64,000 nt of DNA from Actinomycetota bacterium. Lineage in GTDB: Bacteria; Actinomycetota; Thermoleophilia; Gaiellales; Gaiellaceae. Positions 7,425-16,206 of this stretch are shown here, one piece after another. The notes below the pieces were generated by a model. It saw only the letters and a program-made list of their open reading frames with translations. It made no database searches and was not told the DNA's origin. The stretch is from assembly GCA_003139545.1 (NCBI GenBank), contig PLJC01000012.1, positions 62,001 through 126,000 on the forward strand. The letters run 5' to 3'. A program made the position numbers and the translations under genes. Positions within the stretch are counted from its first letter, which is position 1, and each line of letters starts with the position of its first letter.

Positions 7425-9359
7425 TTATTGTCCCGGGTACGCGATCCAGAGAAGTCCGCGACGTTGAAGCGAAACGCCCTGCGCAACGACGGATCGCGGT
7501 GGAAATGAAAGCGACTGCGCTAACTCAAGGAACGACTTCTGCCCGTCCACCTTGGCCATCACGGAGAAGTCGTTCTGCGTCAGCTCGGTCACGTGGCCTG
7601 TTCGGGTGATACACGAATACGAGGGAGCGCCTACGGCGCCGCACACGTTCGGGATTGCGACCTCCAGCGACGTCCCCTCGGCGAGGGCGGGCACCAAGCG
7701 CTCGTCTTCTGTTTTGTCCGCGACGAGAGCCTTTGTTACGCGGAGACCGCACAGGTAGAGGACATCAAGGTTGCAACTCAAGAAGCACCGGACTGCATCG
7801 TCGGGACTTTCGACAATGGGCTCGCCACGGATGTTGAACGAAGTGTTCAGTACGAGCGGGACACCGGACTCCGCGTAGAAGCGCTCGACCAACTTCCGGT
7901 ACGACCCCGGATGGTCTGGTTCGACGGTCTGGATGCGACATGTTCCGTCGACGTGGCAAACGCTAGCGATGCCATCTATGCGATCCGGCTTAACGGCCGC
8001 GACGGTCAGCATGAAGCGGTCGTCCGCGACGACGTCAAAGTACTCGTCGACGTGCTCGGCAAGAACCGACGCTGCGTACGGACGGAACGGCTCACGGAAC
8101 TTCACCGCTTCGTTCAACCGTGCCTTCATGTCTGGGGGACGCGGGTCGCAGACAATACTTCGACACCCGAGCGCCCGAGGCCCGAACTCGCTTCGTCCTT
8201 CGAACCACCCTACAAAGAGACCGGCGGAGATGTCTCTGGTCGCGGCACCTGTCACGTCGCGAACGCTCTCGGCTCTCACGAACCTCGCGCGTTTCGCGAG
8301 CGCCTGAGCCACATCTTCCTCTCGGTAGGGACGGCCGTGATAATTGTCATATTTCGGCCACGACGGCGTCTTACCCGTAACGGTGTGATGTCCAAAGATC
8401 GCGGCGCCGATTGCGATCCCAGAGTCGCCAGCAGCCGGAGTGACGAAAAGCCGGGAGAAGGGCGTCTCTCGTAGGATCAGACCGTTCGTCACGCTGTTCA
8501 GACCGACTCCGCCGCTCAGGCATAAATGCGTTGCGCCGGTAGCGCGATGGAGTTCGTTGCACAGAAACAACATCGCCTGCTCCAGTTCGCTCTGGACCTT
8601 TGCGGCGAGGTTGCGGCAGATGACATCTTGCTCCGCAGGTTGCTCGGAGCGCGGCGGGAGCGATTTGACCCACGTCGTGTCAACGCTGATGCCATCCCGC
8701 TTGTACTCGACCATGGGGTTGGGGAAGGCTGCCGCGTTTCCGTATGGGGCGAGCCCCATTGTTTTCCCGGCATGCTGCATGTGTCCGAAGATGTATTCCG
8801 ACGCCATTGAGTACATGTGTCCTAGGCTCGGAAAGCGTAGGAATGGCTGCTCTGCCTCCCACAGACCCCATCGCTTCCGAACGAGTGCAAGGTCGCCGGC
8901 TGTGTCGACGACGTACATCGACTCGCACTCCTCCATCTCGGAGTAGGACGGCGGTGCACCAATCAGCGGACTCCCCCGACGCTCGTACTCGCCGTAGCTG
9001 TAGCCACTCCCGTCGACAACAAGAATCGCAGGGCGGTCGAATCCCGAAGCCGTCCATGCGTAGTAAGCGTGGAGGAGATGATGGGACGGGTTCACTATGA
9101 CCGATCCCGCGTCGGTGCCGAGATCGATGTCGTAATCATCTTTCACGTACTCATTTAGTACGACCACGTTGACATCGCGTAGATCGCGCAGCCGTGCCTC
9201 GCTGAGGCAGTATTCGAGTGCGCGCTGCGGGAATCCCTCATGATGGTTTTTGCGCGAGAGACGCTCCTCCGCAATGGCGACGACTAGCTCGCCGTCGATC
9301 GTCACGGCGACCGCCGCATCGTGTGCGGCATTGATTCCAACGGAGACTGTTCGAGTCAC
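7425..9359 (-). CDS. O-carbamoyltransferase (NodU/CmcH family)
   Basis: A 644-residue carbamoyltransferase that moves a carbamoyl group from carbamoyl phosphate, via carbamoyl-adenylate, to a hydroxyl of a natural product. The N-terminal Kae1-like domain starts with VGINAAHDAAVA and carries the metal-binding histidines in NPSHHLLHAYYA near residue 90; VVDGSGYSYGE follows. The C-terminal YrdC-like part has GRSEFGPRALGCRS and LNTSFNIRGEPI, both family signatures. The last roughly 90 residues go beyond the usual end. They contain DGQKSFLELAQSL and LQRRGLLWI, a pattern like a small PqqD/RRE-type winged helix; that resemblance is only suggestive. The start is GTG without a clear ribosome-binding site, and the gene diverges from the isomerase at 9468. 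Substrate unknown. Confidence 0.9.
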   Translation of the reverse strand: MTRTVSVGINAAHDAAVAVTIDGELVVAIAEERLSRKNHHEGFPQRALEYCLSEARLRDLRDVNVVVLNEYVKDDYDIDLGTDAGSVIVNPSHHLLHAYYAWTASGFDRPAILVVDGSGYSYGEYERRGSPLIGAPPSYSEMEECESMYVVDTAGDLALVRKRWGLWEAEQPFLRFPSLGHMYSMASEYIFGHMQHAGKTMGLAPYGNAAAFPNPMVEYKRDGISVDTTWVKSLPPRSEQPAEQDVICRNLAAKVQSELEQAMLFLCNELHRATGATHLCLSGGVGLNSVTNGLILRETPFSRLFVTPAAGDSGIAIGAAIFGHHTVTGKTPSWPKYDNYHGRPYREEDVAQALAKRARFVRAESVRDVTGAATRDISAGLFVGWFEGRSEFGPRALGCRSIVCDPRPPDMKARLNEAVKFREPFRPYAASVLAEHVDEYFDVVADDRFMLTVAAVKPDRIDGIASVCHVDGTCRIQTVEPDHPGSYRKLVERFYAESGVPLVLNTSFNIRGEPIVESPDDAVRCFLSCNLDVLYLCGLRVTKALVADKTEDERLVPALAEGTSLEVAIPNVCGAVGAPSYSCITRTGHVTELTQNDFSVMAKVDGQKSFLELAQSLSFPPRSVVAQGVSLQRRGLLWIAYPGQ

Positions 9360-9467
9360 GTTGACGTCACTACCGCACCACCCAGGCCGGTGTTAGGTAG
9401 CGACGCGTGCCTAGGCGGCGAGGCATACTTGCGGGGCATCGTATGCGCGTCCCCCGAAGAAGGAACC

Positions 9468-10259
9468 ATGCCACTCGCCTGTTCGACAATTGGGTTCGCA
9501 ATGGTGCCGCTCGACAACGCGCTTCAGCATATAGCCCTAAGTGGTTATGAGTATGTGGAGGTCGGAGTTCTGGGCAGCTTCTGCCCACATCTAGACCCCC
9601 GTGCGCCGATCGAGGAGACGGTGCGTGTATGCGAGGAGATGAGCGAGGATCATGGGATTCGTATCGCTGCTCTCAATTCGGCGCCATCGCTCTATCACGA
9701 CGAAGACACAGATGCGCACGACGTCGCCGAGCGCCTGTTGGCAATTTGCCGCGGGCTCGGCTGTGACCTGATTATTGATGTTGGCGAACGCACGGCGGAC
9801 GCCATTGGCGGCAGATCGCGCGCGGCAACTCGGATCCGACGGACACTTCGCAGGGGTCTGGAGGTCTACGGCGTGCGGGTGATGGTCGAGGCGCCACATC
9901 GCGAGACCGAGGCGGAGACCGTGAATGAAGCGGCGGAACTCCTTCAGGCTCTCAGCGACGACGTTGTGCCGCTTGTGTATGACACGAGCCATGCGCCCTT
10001 TGGAGGCCACGATATTGCGGCCGGGCTTCGACTCCTGGGAGACCGTATCGCGCGCGTGCACGCACGCGACTACCGAGGCGATGACGGTTGCGTCACGCCG
10101 GGAGACGGGGAATACGCGTGGGGCGCTCTAGCGGCCTTCTTACGTCGGAGGCCCGTTCCAGTCTGCGTCGAACTCGAGTTCGGCGGGCGTCTTTCGCCCG
10201 CGGATGTCGCTACTGAAGCCGTGCGGGCACGTGGCTTTTTGGAAGAGGTCGTTCTGTGA
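9468..10259 (+). CDS. Sugar phosphate isomerase/epimerase (TIM barrel)
   Basis: A 263-residue protein of the xylose-isomerase-like TIM-barrel superfamily, whose members isomerise or epimerise sugars, inositols and related polyols using a divalent metal. Visible strand ends include GYEYVEVG, VMVEAPHRETEAET, VPLVYDTSHAPFGGHD, RVHARDYRG and VCVELEFGG, which place conserved Glu, Asp and His around the metal site. I chose the ATG at 9468 because GAAGGA sits five bases upstream; an open frame continues further upstream to 9321 but overlaps the start of the divergent carbamoyltransferase. It is related in fold to the N-terminal half of the aminotransferase fusion. The oxidoreductase follows on the same strand. 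Confidence 0.8.
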   Translation: MPLACSTIGFAMVPLDNALQHIALSGYEYVEVGVLGSFCPHLDPRAPIEETVRVCEEMSEDHGIRIAALNSAPSLYHDEDTDAHDVAERLLAICRGLGCDLIIDVGERTADAIGGRSRAATRIRRTLRRGLEVYGVRVMVEAPHRETEAETVNEAAELLQALSDDVVPLVYDTSHAPFGGHDIAAGLRLLGDRIARVHARDYRGDDGCVTPGDGEYAWGALAAFLRRRPVPVCVELEFGGRLSPADVATEAVRARGFLEEVVL

Positions 10260-10338
10260 GGCTCCTCCGTCGATCGACTGCAATTTGATGGTCGTCGGCC
10301 GCGGCCGGGACGGCTTTCGCGAAGCTTGTAGCGATGTG

Positions 10339-11367
10339 ATGCCTGCTCGGTGCCTTGATTTCGAGCGGGGCTTGAGCACCGATGCGGGCGTCAGAAGACA
10401 CGGATACGAAGGAACGTTCCGCGTCGCGGTCGTAGGAGTAGGCGACCACGCTACATCGGTGCTCATTCCTCTCATCCGCGAGGCAGGGTTTGACATCGTT
10501 GCGACCTGTGCGCGCCGCCGTTCGTCCGCCGACGCGGCGGCCGCCAAGTTCCGGATTGCAGCTGCCTACGACTCGGTCCCAGAAATGTTGGAGGGCACGT
10601 CGCCAGACGCAGTGATTGCGGCCGTGCCGCCGGCTGCGTATAGCGAAGTCGTGCGCGCGTGCATCGAGCGCGGGGTCCCCGTTCTTGCGGAGAAACCGGG
10701 CGCCGTCGACGCACACGAGGCAGAGGAACTCGCCGACCTCAGCCTCGCTCGGGGTGTGCCGGTCATGGTGGGGTACATGAAGCGGTTCGCACCCGCCTAT
10801 CGACAGGCGCGTGCCGTCATCGAGGACGCAGCGTTCGGATCGGCGAGTCTCGCGACGTTCGTCTTCGTGATGGGCGACTTCGAGACTGATTTCCGCAACT
10901 ACCTTATCGACAACACCGTGCACCACCTCGATCTCGCGCGCTTCCTGCTCGGCGAACTCGGCGAAGTTCACGCGCGGCGGCGCCCGAGCTTCGGCGGTCG
11001 CCACGCGGTCGCCGTGATGGCTACTTCCGAGTCTGGCGCGCTCGTCTCGTTCCAATTTGGCAGCACTGGTAGCTGGTTCCAGCGCAACGAGTGGGTTGAG
11101 ATTGTCGGAGAAGGTGCTTCCGTGAACGTCGACAACGTAGACACCTGCGTGTACCGCCCAGGTTCGCGCCCCGAGCAGGTTTGGCGTCCGAACTACTCGA
11201 TTCCTCTCGAGGGTAATCTGACTTCAACGACACTGGGCTTCCTTCCCGAGCTTCTCCATTTTCGCGATGTCGTGGCAGGTTCCGCCGTCTGCGAGTCGTC
11301 GCTCGAAAGCGCGAGCCGAACGCTCCTACTTCTACGCCAGGTCGAAAAAGTGCTTGCGCTTACGTGA
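10339..11367 (+). CDS. Gfo/Idh/MocA family oxidoreductase
   Basis: An NAD(P)-dependent oxidoreductase of about 342 residues acting on sugars, inositols or cyclitols. The N-terminal nucleotide-binding motif is VAVVGVGDHA, and the family's EKP triad appears as VLAEKPGAVD; VGYMKRFAPAY is the following signature. The C-terminal dimerisation domain includes DNTVHHLDLARFL, the catalytic histidine region. The frame is open from 10204, inside the upstream gene. An ATG at 10339 is my choice and one at 10288 is possible; neither has a strong Shine-Dalgarno sequence, and there are about 25 residues before the Rossmann fold even with 10339. It converges on a second member of the same family, overlapping by 8 bp at the stops. 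Confidence 0.85.
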   Translation: MPARCLDFERGLSTDAGVRRHGYEGTFRVAVVGVGDHATSVLIPLIREAGFDIVATCARRRSSADAAAAKFRIAAAYDSVPEMLEGTSPDAVIAAVPPAAYSEVVRACIERGVPVLAEKPGAVDAHEAEELADLSLARGVPVMVGYMKRFAPAYRQARAVIEDAAFGSASLATFVFVMGDFETDFRNYLIDNTVHHLDLARFLLGELGEVHARRRPSFGGRHAVAVMATSESGALVSFQFGSTGSWFQRNEWVEIVGEGASVNVDNVDTCVYRPGSRPEQVWRPNYSIPLEGNLTSTTLGFLPELLHFRDVVAGSAVCESSLESASRTLLLLRQVEKVLALT

Positions 11368-12382
11368 TCGTGAATGTCGAGAACCCAGGGGGTGCCGCTG
11401 CAATGAGGTCGATGATGCGCATCGCTTTGACCGCATCGTGAATGTCCGCTTGGGGTGTCGTGCCGGAGTGAATGGCAGCTGCGAGCGCTGACATCTCGCC
11501 GGCATAGCCTTGCAACACCAGGCTGTTATTGGCGTCTATAGGGATCGCGAAGTCGGGTCTCCACACGCTCGCCATCGCAGGGCCTGTGTCGTACGTATCC
11601 GCCCATTCGGGTGCCTGGTGTTGAATGATTAACTCCGAAAGATCGCTGACACGCAAGAGCGACGACTGACCCGCGAGTTCGACCGTCTCCTGAAGGCGCG
11701 GTTCCAGTGCCGACAGGCTTAGCATCGATATGCCGCCGTCGACGTGCTCAAAGGTGGCCGCCACGACGTGATACTTCTCATGGCTTGAGACATGCAGCGC
11801 GCCGCCGCTAACGTCGCCCATGAAGAAGCTAGCCAGATCGATGGCATGGATGCTCATGAACGCTAAGTGATCGCTTAATGGCGTTTCGCGCACATGGGAG
11901 TAGTTCATGCGGAGCATCGATACTTGGCCGAAGGAGTCCTCTTGCGCGGCGTTGCGCGCGAGCACATAGGCGCGCGCATGCCTTTTCTGAAACCCCACCA
12001 TGATCTCGCGCCCCGAGGCTGCCGCTGCCAGTTCTTCGGCTTCGGCAACAGTGGGTGCGGGCGGTTTCTCGACGAACAAGTGGCGGCCCGATGCGAGAAC
12101 CTCCTTCCCTGCCAAGAAGTGAAGCGAAGGGGGGCCAACCACGGCTACGACGTCGAGTTCCTCGCGGTCGAGCATCTCGCGGTAGTTCGCATACCACTTA
12201 TCGGCGCCGAAAGTCCGGGCGGTGTGCGCGGCCAAATCCGCGTCGAGATCGCACACGGCAATGAGCTGAAACGGAGCAAACCGCAGCGACGGCAGAATCG
12301 CCATCCAGGCATGGCTGCCACACCCGATCAAGGCGAATCGCAACTCGCCGACGCGTTGTGCAGTTGCACTTAGGATGGCCAA
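11360..12382 (-). CDS. Gfo/Idh/MocA family oxidoreductase (second copy)
   Basis: About 340 residues, with LIGCGSHAW as the dinucleotide-binding loop, FVEKPPAPT as the EKP motif and VGFQKRHARAYV after it. The histidine signature is AFMSIHAIDLASFFMG. It is homologous to the converging oxidoreductase but clearly diverged, so the two probably oxidise and reduce different positions of one polyol or cyclitol. The start is taken as a TTG just after the stop of the upstream cyclase gene, because longer readings run into that gene in a shadow frame; a second TTG lies about 16 codons further in. Its place as third gene after luxS and the sugar cyclase suggests that it acts on the cyclisation product. 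Confidence 0.85.
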   Translation of the reverse strand: MAILSATAQRVGELRFALIGCGSHAWMAILPSLRFAPFQLIAVCDLDADLAAHTARTFGADKWYANYREMLDREELDVVAVVGPPSLHFLAGKEVLASGRHLFVEKPPAPTVAEAEELAAAASGREIMVGFQKRHARAYVLARNAAQEDSFGQVSMLRMNYSHVRETPLSDHLAFMSIHAIDLASFFMGDVSGGALHVSSHEKYHVVAATFEHVDGGISMLSLSALEPRLQETVELAGQSSLLRVSDLSELIIQHQAPEWADTYDTGPAMASVWRPDFAIPIDANNSLVLQGYAGEMSALAAAIHSGTTPQADIHDAVKAMRIIDLIAAAPPGFSTFTIT

Positions 12383-12387
12383 GTTGG

Positions 12388-13593
12388 TTATAGCCCGAAA
12401 TGGTCGAGCACATCGCCCCGCGCCGCCTCGAGCTCGTCCCACGTAAGGTCGTTTACGAAGACGCACGCGCCCAGCCCGCATGGCAACGGGACTCGTTGGC
12501 GGCCACCCCGGTGCGTGGTCCGCTCGATGAGCGACTCCCATAGTTCGCGAGTATCCAACTCCGGGATTGCGCGACAGAGGCGCAGCTTCTGCGTAACAGC
12601 CGTGACACGGTTTACTTCGCGCTCAGTCAAGAGCCCGCGCCTCTGAGCAATACTGCATGAGATGTTCAAGTCGAGTGCAACGGCCTCACCGTGAGGGAGT
12701 GCATCGTGTCTTCCGGCCATCTCGTAGGCCTGCGAAAAGGTGTGGCCGAGGTCGATGGCACGGCACAGCTCGGCCTCGAAGATGTTGCTCGAGAGTTCCC
12801 GGATCATCACGTCGATAGCGTCGAGGAGAATCTCCAGACCGCCGCTCTGAAACCGCTGATCGAAGACGACCGCCTCGGGGAGATCCTCCAAAAGAGCAAA
12901 CAGGCGGTAGTCACACCCAATCCCGAGCTTAAGGACCTCGCCCATTCCACTGGCAAGCTCGCGTTCGGGGAGAGACGCCAAGAACCGACGCTCAAGGAGC
13001 ACAGCCATCGGAGCCGCGAAGGTCCCAATGAGATTCTTTCGATGACCGTAGTTGATCGCAGTCTTAATTCCGACCGAAGCGTCGATCCACGCTAGGAGCG
13101 TAGTTGGGACATTCAGAAACGGCACGCCCCGCCGATATGTGCTCGCCGCAAAGCCGGCGGCATCCATGACGGCGCCCCCACCAACGACGATGACCGGCTC
13201 GTTCCGCCGATCAACGGCAAACGCATCGAGGACGCCGACTATCTCGAGGTAGGTTGCGGAACTCTTGCTGCTCTCGCCGCCTGGAATCGCGACGATCTCG
13301 ACCGCCACCCCATGCGTCTCGAAGTATGACCGGAGGCGTAACTGCCATTGGTTGGGTACTCCCTCGTCGAATACGACGAGTCGTCGTCCAGGCACATTGC
13401 CGCCAGTTAATAACATCCGGTTCGACGGATCGGTCAGCGGCTCGGCAATGGCAACTTCGTAGCGAACCTGCGTCGTAGCATCTACGGTCCACGTTGTCGT
13501 TCGCGGCTCGAGGTTCGCCTGCGACGATCGTTGCGCGGTGTCCCGCCGGAGTTCGACGTAGGAGCTACGACCCACTTGATCATCCGACGTCAT
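12388..13593 (-). CDS. Sugar phosphate cyclase, 2-epi-5-epi-valiolone synthase-like
   Basis: A 401-residue member of the dehydroquinate synthase superfamily, which cyclises a phosphorylated sugar with NAD and zinc. Recognisable pieces in order: PGGESSK; DRRNEPVIVVGGGAVMDAAG (NAD site); YRRGVPFLNVPTTLLAWIDA; KTAINYGHRKNLIGTF; GEVLKLGI; DLGHTFSQAYEM and LPHGEAVALD (metal-site histidines); a C-terminal FVNDLTWDELE. The phrases VDRRNEPV, YRRGVP and the C-terminal FVNDL are features I associate with 2-epi-5-epi-valiolone synthases, which make the C7 ring of acarbose and validamycin, rather than with shikimate-pathway enzymes. The serine then glutamine after HTF differs from what I expect in characterised enzymes, so product identity is open. 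Its ATG overlaps the luxS stop (ATGA), implying translational coupling. Confidence 0.8.
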   Translation of the reverse strand: MTSDDQVGRSSYVELRRDTAQRSSQANLEPRTTTWTVDATTQVRYEVAIAEPLTDPSNRMLLTGGNVPGRRLVVFDEGVPNQWQLRLRSYFETHGVAVEIVAIPGGESSKSSATYLEIVGVLDAFAVDRRNEPVIVVGGGAVMDAAGFAASTYRRGVPFLNVPTTLLAWIDASVGIKTAINYGHRKNLIGTFAAPMAVLLERRFLASLPERELASGMGEVLKLGIGCDYRLFALLEDLPEAVVFDQRFQSGGLEILLDAIDVMIRELSSNIFEAELCRAIDLGHTFSQAYEMAGRHDALPHGEAVALDLNISCSIAQRRGLLTEREVNRVTAVTQKLRLCRAIPELDTRELWESLIERTTHRGGRQRVPLPCGLGACVFVNDLTWDELEAARGDVLDHFGL

Positions 13594-14036
13594 CTAGATT
13601 CGATCGCCGACTCTGCCCATGAAGGCCGTCGATCCAACAGCCAGCGAGCCATCCGTTGCGCACCTACAAGTGTGTGATTTTCGGCCCACCCGCATTGTTC
13701 GACGTTCGCAAGCGGAACAGCCTCGGCCTCTAGAACCTGTTCGAGCGCGTGAGCGACAAGTGCCTCCATCCGATCGTAGTCTCGGAGTCCCGCAGTGACA
13801 ATGTAAAAGCCCGTTTGGCAGCCCATGGGGGCAACTGTGGCGACCCCGCTGCCGAGTTCCGGCAGGAGAGTGCCAAGGAAGTGTTCCATTGAATGGATCA
13901 CAGGCATCGGGACGTGAGATACGTTCGGCTGCGCGACCCGTAGGTCCCAGGTGACGACGTCGCCCGCCGCGGTGTGAAGTTCTTTTTGGATACGCAGCGA
14001 AGGCGGCGCCATCAGGCGGTGGTTGATGTCGGCCAC
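13590..14036 (-). CDS. luxS: S-ribosylhomocysteine lyase (LuxS)
   Basis: LuxS splits S-ribosylhomocysteine into homocysteine and 4,5-dihydroxy-2,3-pentanedione by metal-assisted aldose-ketose shifts and elimination. With my start the protein is 148 residues. The zinc site HxxEH is HSMEH (His48, Glu51, His52), the third ligand is Cys115 in QCGWAENH, and the catalytic cysteine is Cys73 in APMGCQTGFY; His6 and Arg33 match substrate-contacting residues. All catalytic residues are present. The start is GTG because AAGGAGG lies five bases upstream; a longer frame adds 20 residues with no support. It is the first gene of a coupled unit with the sugar cyclase and an oxidoreductase. LuxS is unusual in actinobacteria, where SAH hydrolase is more common. 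It may recycle SAH or act on a cluster sugar. Confidence 0.93.
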   Translation of the reverse strand: MADINHRLMAPPSLRIQKELHTAAGDVVTWDLRVAQPNVSHVPMPVIHSMEHFLGTLLPELGSGVATVAPMGCQTGFYIVTAGLRDYDRMEALVAHALEQVLEAEAVPLANVEQCGWAENHTLVGAQRMARWLLDRRPSWAESAIESR

Positions 14037-14224
14037 AGGAGCCTCCTTGGTCGGCCGGGCGGGCGCCTCGAATTCCACGTGTTCACGTGCGTCCAATGCT
14101 GGACCATACTCACACTGGCTTCTTGTTGCTGGTCGTCCGTGCTTGTGCCACGGGGCTCAGGGCTGAGCTGAGTTTCTGCGCACCTGAGCCGCGCTAAGCG
14201 CGATGGCGCTAGTCGTCGGCGTCC

Positions 14225-14230
14225 TATGAT
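14225..14230 (+). promoter_or_regulatory. Candidate -10 box, leaderless start of FkbM gene
   Basis: TATGAT lies eight bases before the ATG of the FkbM methyltransferase, and no Shine-Dalgarno sequence is present. Transcription starting about 7 bases after this box would begin almost at the ATG, giving a leaderless message, which is common in actinobacteria. No good -35 hexamer was seen. Two CACGTG hexamers (14076, 14084) lie in the same 202-bp divergent gap, on the luxS side. Confidence 0.4.
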
Positions 14231-14238
14231 TCAGCACT

Positions 14239-14937
14239 ATGAGCGAAAATCAGCTCGCGGTGAAGATGCTGGCAGGAGTGGAGTTTCACTACCGCCCTGG
14301 AACGATCGACGAGATGGTCATCGACGAGGACTATGGGACGACCAGGTTTTTGGCGCCGGGGTACAAACCCGGCCTCGCAGATACGATCGTCGACGCGGGC
14401 GCACACATCGGCGCCTTCACGGTGCGCGTCGCGCAGCTCGTCCCTGCTGGCCGTGTCCACGCGATCGAAGCCGCACGCGAGAATATCGATGTTCTGGATA
14501 CGAACATAACGGCGAACAGGCTAAGCAATGTTGCAGTCCATCACGTTGCGTTGTCTGGCCGCGTGTCGTCGCCAACAACGCTGTTGTATCACTGCACACA
14601 GAGCTGGGGGCATAGCCTTGGCGGCGGCGGCTCGACCCCTTCCGGCGAAGTGGAAGAGGTGCCGGCCCAGACTCTCGACGCCTTCCTTAGCCTCAATCGT
14701 ATACAGCGCGTCGATTACTTAAAAATGAACATCGAAGGCGCAGAGTATGACCTTCTGCTCGGTGCGCGACGTGAGGCCTTGCGGCGCATTCAGTTGATGC
14801 TGGTCGAACTTCATCCCGCAGCGGATGCTCTCGCCGACGAGCTGACTACTTGGTTGCGGTCGTGTGGCTTTGTTTGCGCTATCGAAGAGATCGACCATCC
14901 CGACGTCAAGGGGTTGATGACGGTTCGGCAGTCGTAG
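14239..14937 (+). CDS. FkbM family SAM-dependent methyltransferase
   Basis: A 232-residue class I methyltransferase of the FkbM family, whose characterised members O-methylate polyketide or sugar hydroxyls. The SAM-binding motif I is TIVDAGAHIGAFTVR at about residue 50, an acidic loop AIEAAREN follows motif II, and the family signature DYLKMNIEGAEYDLL is near residue 160. Length is close to the FkbM core. It is the first gene of a rightward group with the dioxygenase and an aminotransferase, and it diverges from luxS. LuxS breaks down a derivative of the SAH that this and other cluster methyltransferases release. The acceptor is not predictable. Confidence 0.85.
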   Translation: MSENQLAVKMLAGVEFHYRPGTIDEMVIDEDYGTTRFLAPGYKPGLADTIVDAGAHIGAFTVRVAQLVPAGRVHAIEAARENIDVLDTNITANRLSNVAVHHVALSGRVSSPTTLLYHCTQSWGHSLGGGGSTPSGEVEEVPAQTLDAFLSLNRIQRVDYLKMNIEGAEYDLLLGARREALRRIQLMLVELHPAADALADELTTWLRSCGFVCAIEEIDHPDVKGLMTVRQS

Positions 14938-15186
14938 ATCGTTGTACTCTGCGTCGTGTTCGAGTTCGTTGAACGGGATGACGAGATCGCTCAAATGAAC
15001 AGGCGGCGGTCCAACGATAAGGCGCCGGCGAGAACCCATGCTCACGTGCCGTGCAAGACAGTTCGCGCCGCCCCGAGTGAGCGCTCGGCCGTCGACGTTC
15101 CGGTCAAGCGATGCTAGCGCCTCTTGAGCGCCATCTGTAGAATCGCGCCTCCTAGCGACACGGTTGACATTTGATTCCATAGGGGA

Positions 15187-16206
15187 GTGTCACAATTGGA
15201 CAGTGAGATCGTAGAGTCCGCCGCGGATCGATGGCTAACTCAAGGTTGGACTGTCGCTCCGGGTTTGATAGGACCCGAGGAAGTCGAAGCGGCGCTGGCG
15301 GAGGTCCTCACACTCGTCCCCGCGCCCGACGAATACCACCGCGACCCTGCCGCAGCTCGGCGATCGCGCGGTCTTCCGGAGTCGTCAGCTCCGGACCCCG
15401 GGGTGTTGCCCGAAGGTCCCGACTTTAGGGGTGAGCAGTTCCGATGGGAGCAGATCTTTCCCTTCGTCTCCTGCCCGACGCTGAATCGCCTCTGCGTTCA
15501 TGGAGAAATCGTGAGCTTCGTCCGGAGGTGTCTTGGTACGCCAGACATTCGGCTGTATCAAGCCGGGCTCGATGTGAAGTATGCGGGCGACACTATCTAC
15601 GACCAGCCGCTGCACCTCGACGCAAATCATTCGTACCTTCCGGCGAGCCGTGATCGGCGTTGGCGCCACGTCGAGGGATTTTTGTACCTCACGGATGTGT
15701 CGGAAACGACCGGCGCCACGCGCTTCGTTTCTCTCGGCGAGTCCGAGTCGGCACTCGACGGACAGGTGGCGGAGCCGTGGCCCAGTCGCCAGCTTGAACC
15801 TGTGAGGTCGTTCCTCGTTCCGGGGCGCGTGATCTCGCAGGAGAGTGCGAAACACATCTACGATCGCGCGGAACCCGCGGTCGGTGAGAAAGGTTCGTTC
15901 ATGGCGTACGGACCTCAGGTGCTTCATCGAGGTGCCGAAATTTCGGATCACGGCGCCTGGAGGGTGATACTTAATGTGAGCTTTCGCACGGCCGAGCAGG
16001 AGTGGGTCGGGTTCCATACATGGCAGCCCAACTCGACAAAGCGCGGGTGGAGAGAATTCGTCGCCGGCCGAACCCCGGACGAACTCGGCCTCGTGGGGTT
16101 TCCAGCCCCAGGGCACCCGATTTGGGACGAGAGGATGATCGCCGAGACAGCGGAGCGCTATCCGGGGCTAGACGTTCAGCCCTGGCGCGAAGCGCTTGCA
16201 TCATGA
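15187..16206 (+). CDS. PhyH-family Fe(II)/2-oxoglutarate dioxygenase
   Basis: A 336-339 residue phytanoyl-CoA dioxygenase-like enzyme. These non-haem iron oxygenases hydroxylate, halogenate, epoxidise or cyclise small molecules. The iron-binding HxD is in QPLHLDANH near residue 145, and the distal histidine is in PQVLHRGAEI about 100 residues later; the arginine of GAWRVILNV fits the 2-oxoglutarate site. An aspartate in HxD argues against a halogenase, which would have Ala or Gly there. The start may be GTG at 15187 or TTG at 15196; AGGGGA immediately precedes the first and is better spaced for the second. The 250-bp gap upstream shows no gene. Its stop overlaps the next ATG, so it is coupled to the aminotransferase. 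Confidence 0.85.
   Translation: MSQLDSEIVESAADRWLTQGWTVAPGLIGPEEVEAALAEVLTLVPAPDEYHRDPAAARRSRGLPESSAPDPGVLPEGPDFRGEQFRWEQIFPFVSCPTLNRLCVHGEIVSFVRRCLGTPDIRLYQAGLDVKYAGDTIYDQPLHLDANHSYLPASRDRRWRHVEGFLYLTDVSETTGATRFVSLGESESALDGQVAEPWPSRQLEPVRSFLVPGRVISQESAKHIYDRAEPAVGEKGSFMAYGPQVLHRGAEISDHGAWRVILNVSFRTAEQEWVGFHTWQPNSTKRGWREFVAGRTPDELGLVGFPAPGHPIWDERMIAETAERYPGLDVQPWREALAS

Noticed and set aside
14719-15180. 153-aa minus-strand frame over the end of the FkbM gene
   Set aside because: Overlaps a well-supported methyltransferase and shows no domain or ribosome-binding site.
15187-16206. PhyH protein as an alpha-ketoglutarate halogenase
   Set aside because: The iron-binding motif is HLD with the aspartate present; halogenases of this type have Ala or Gly there.
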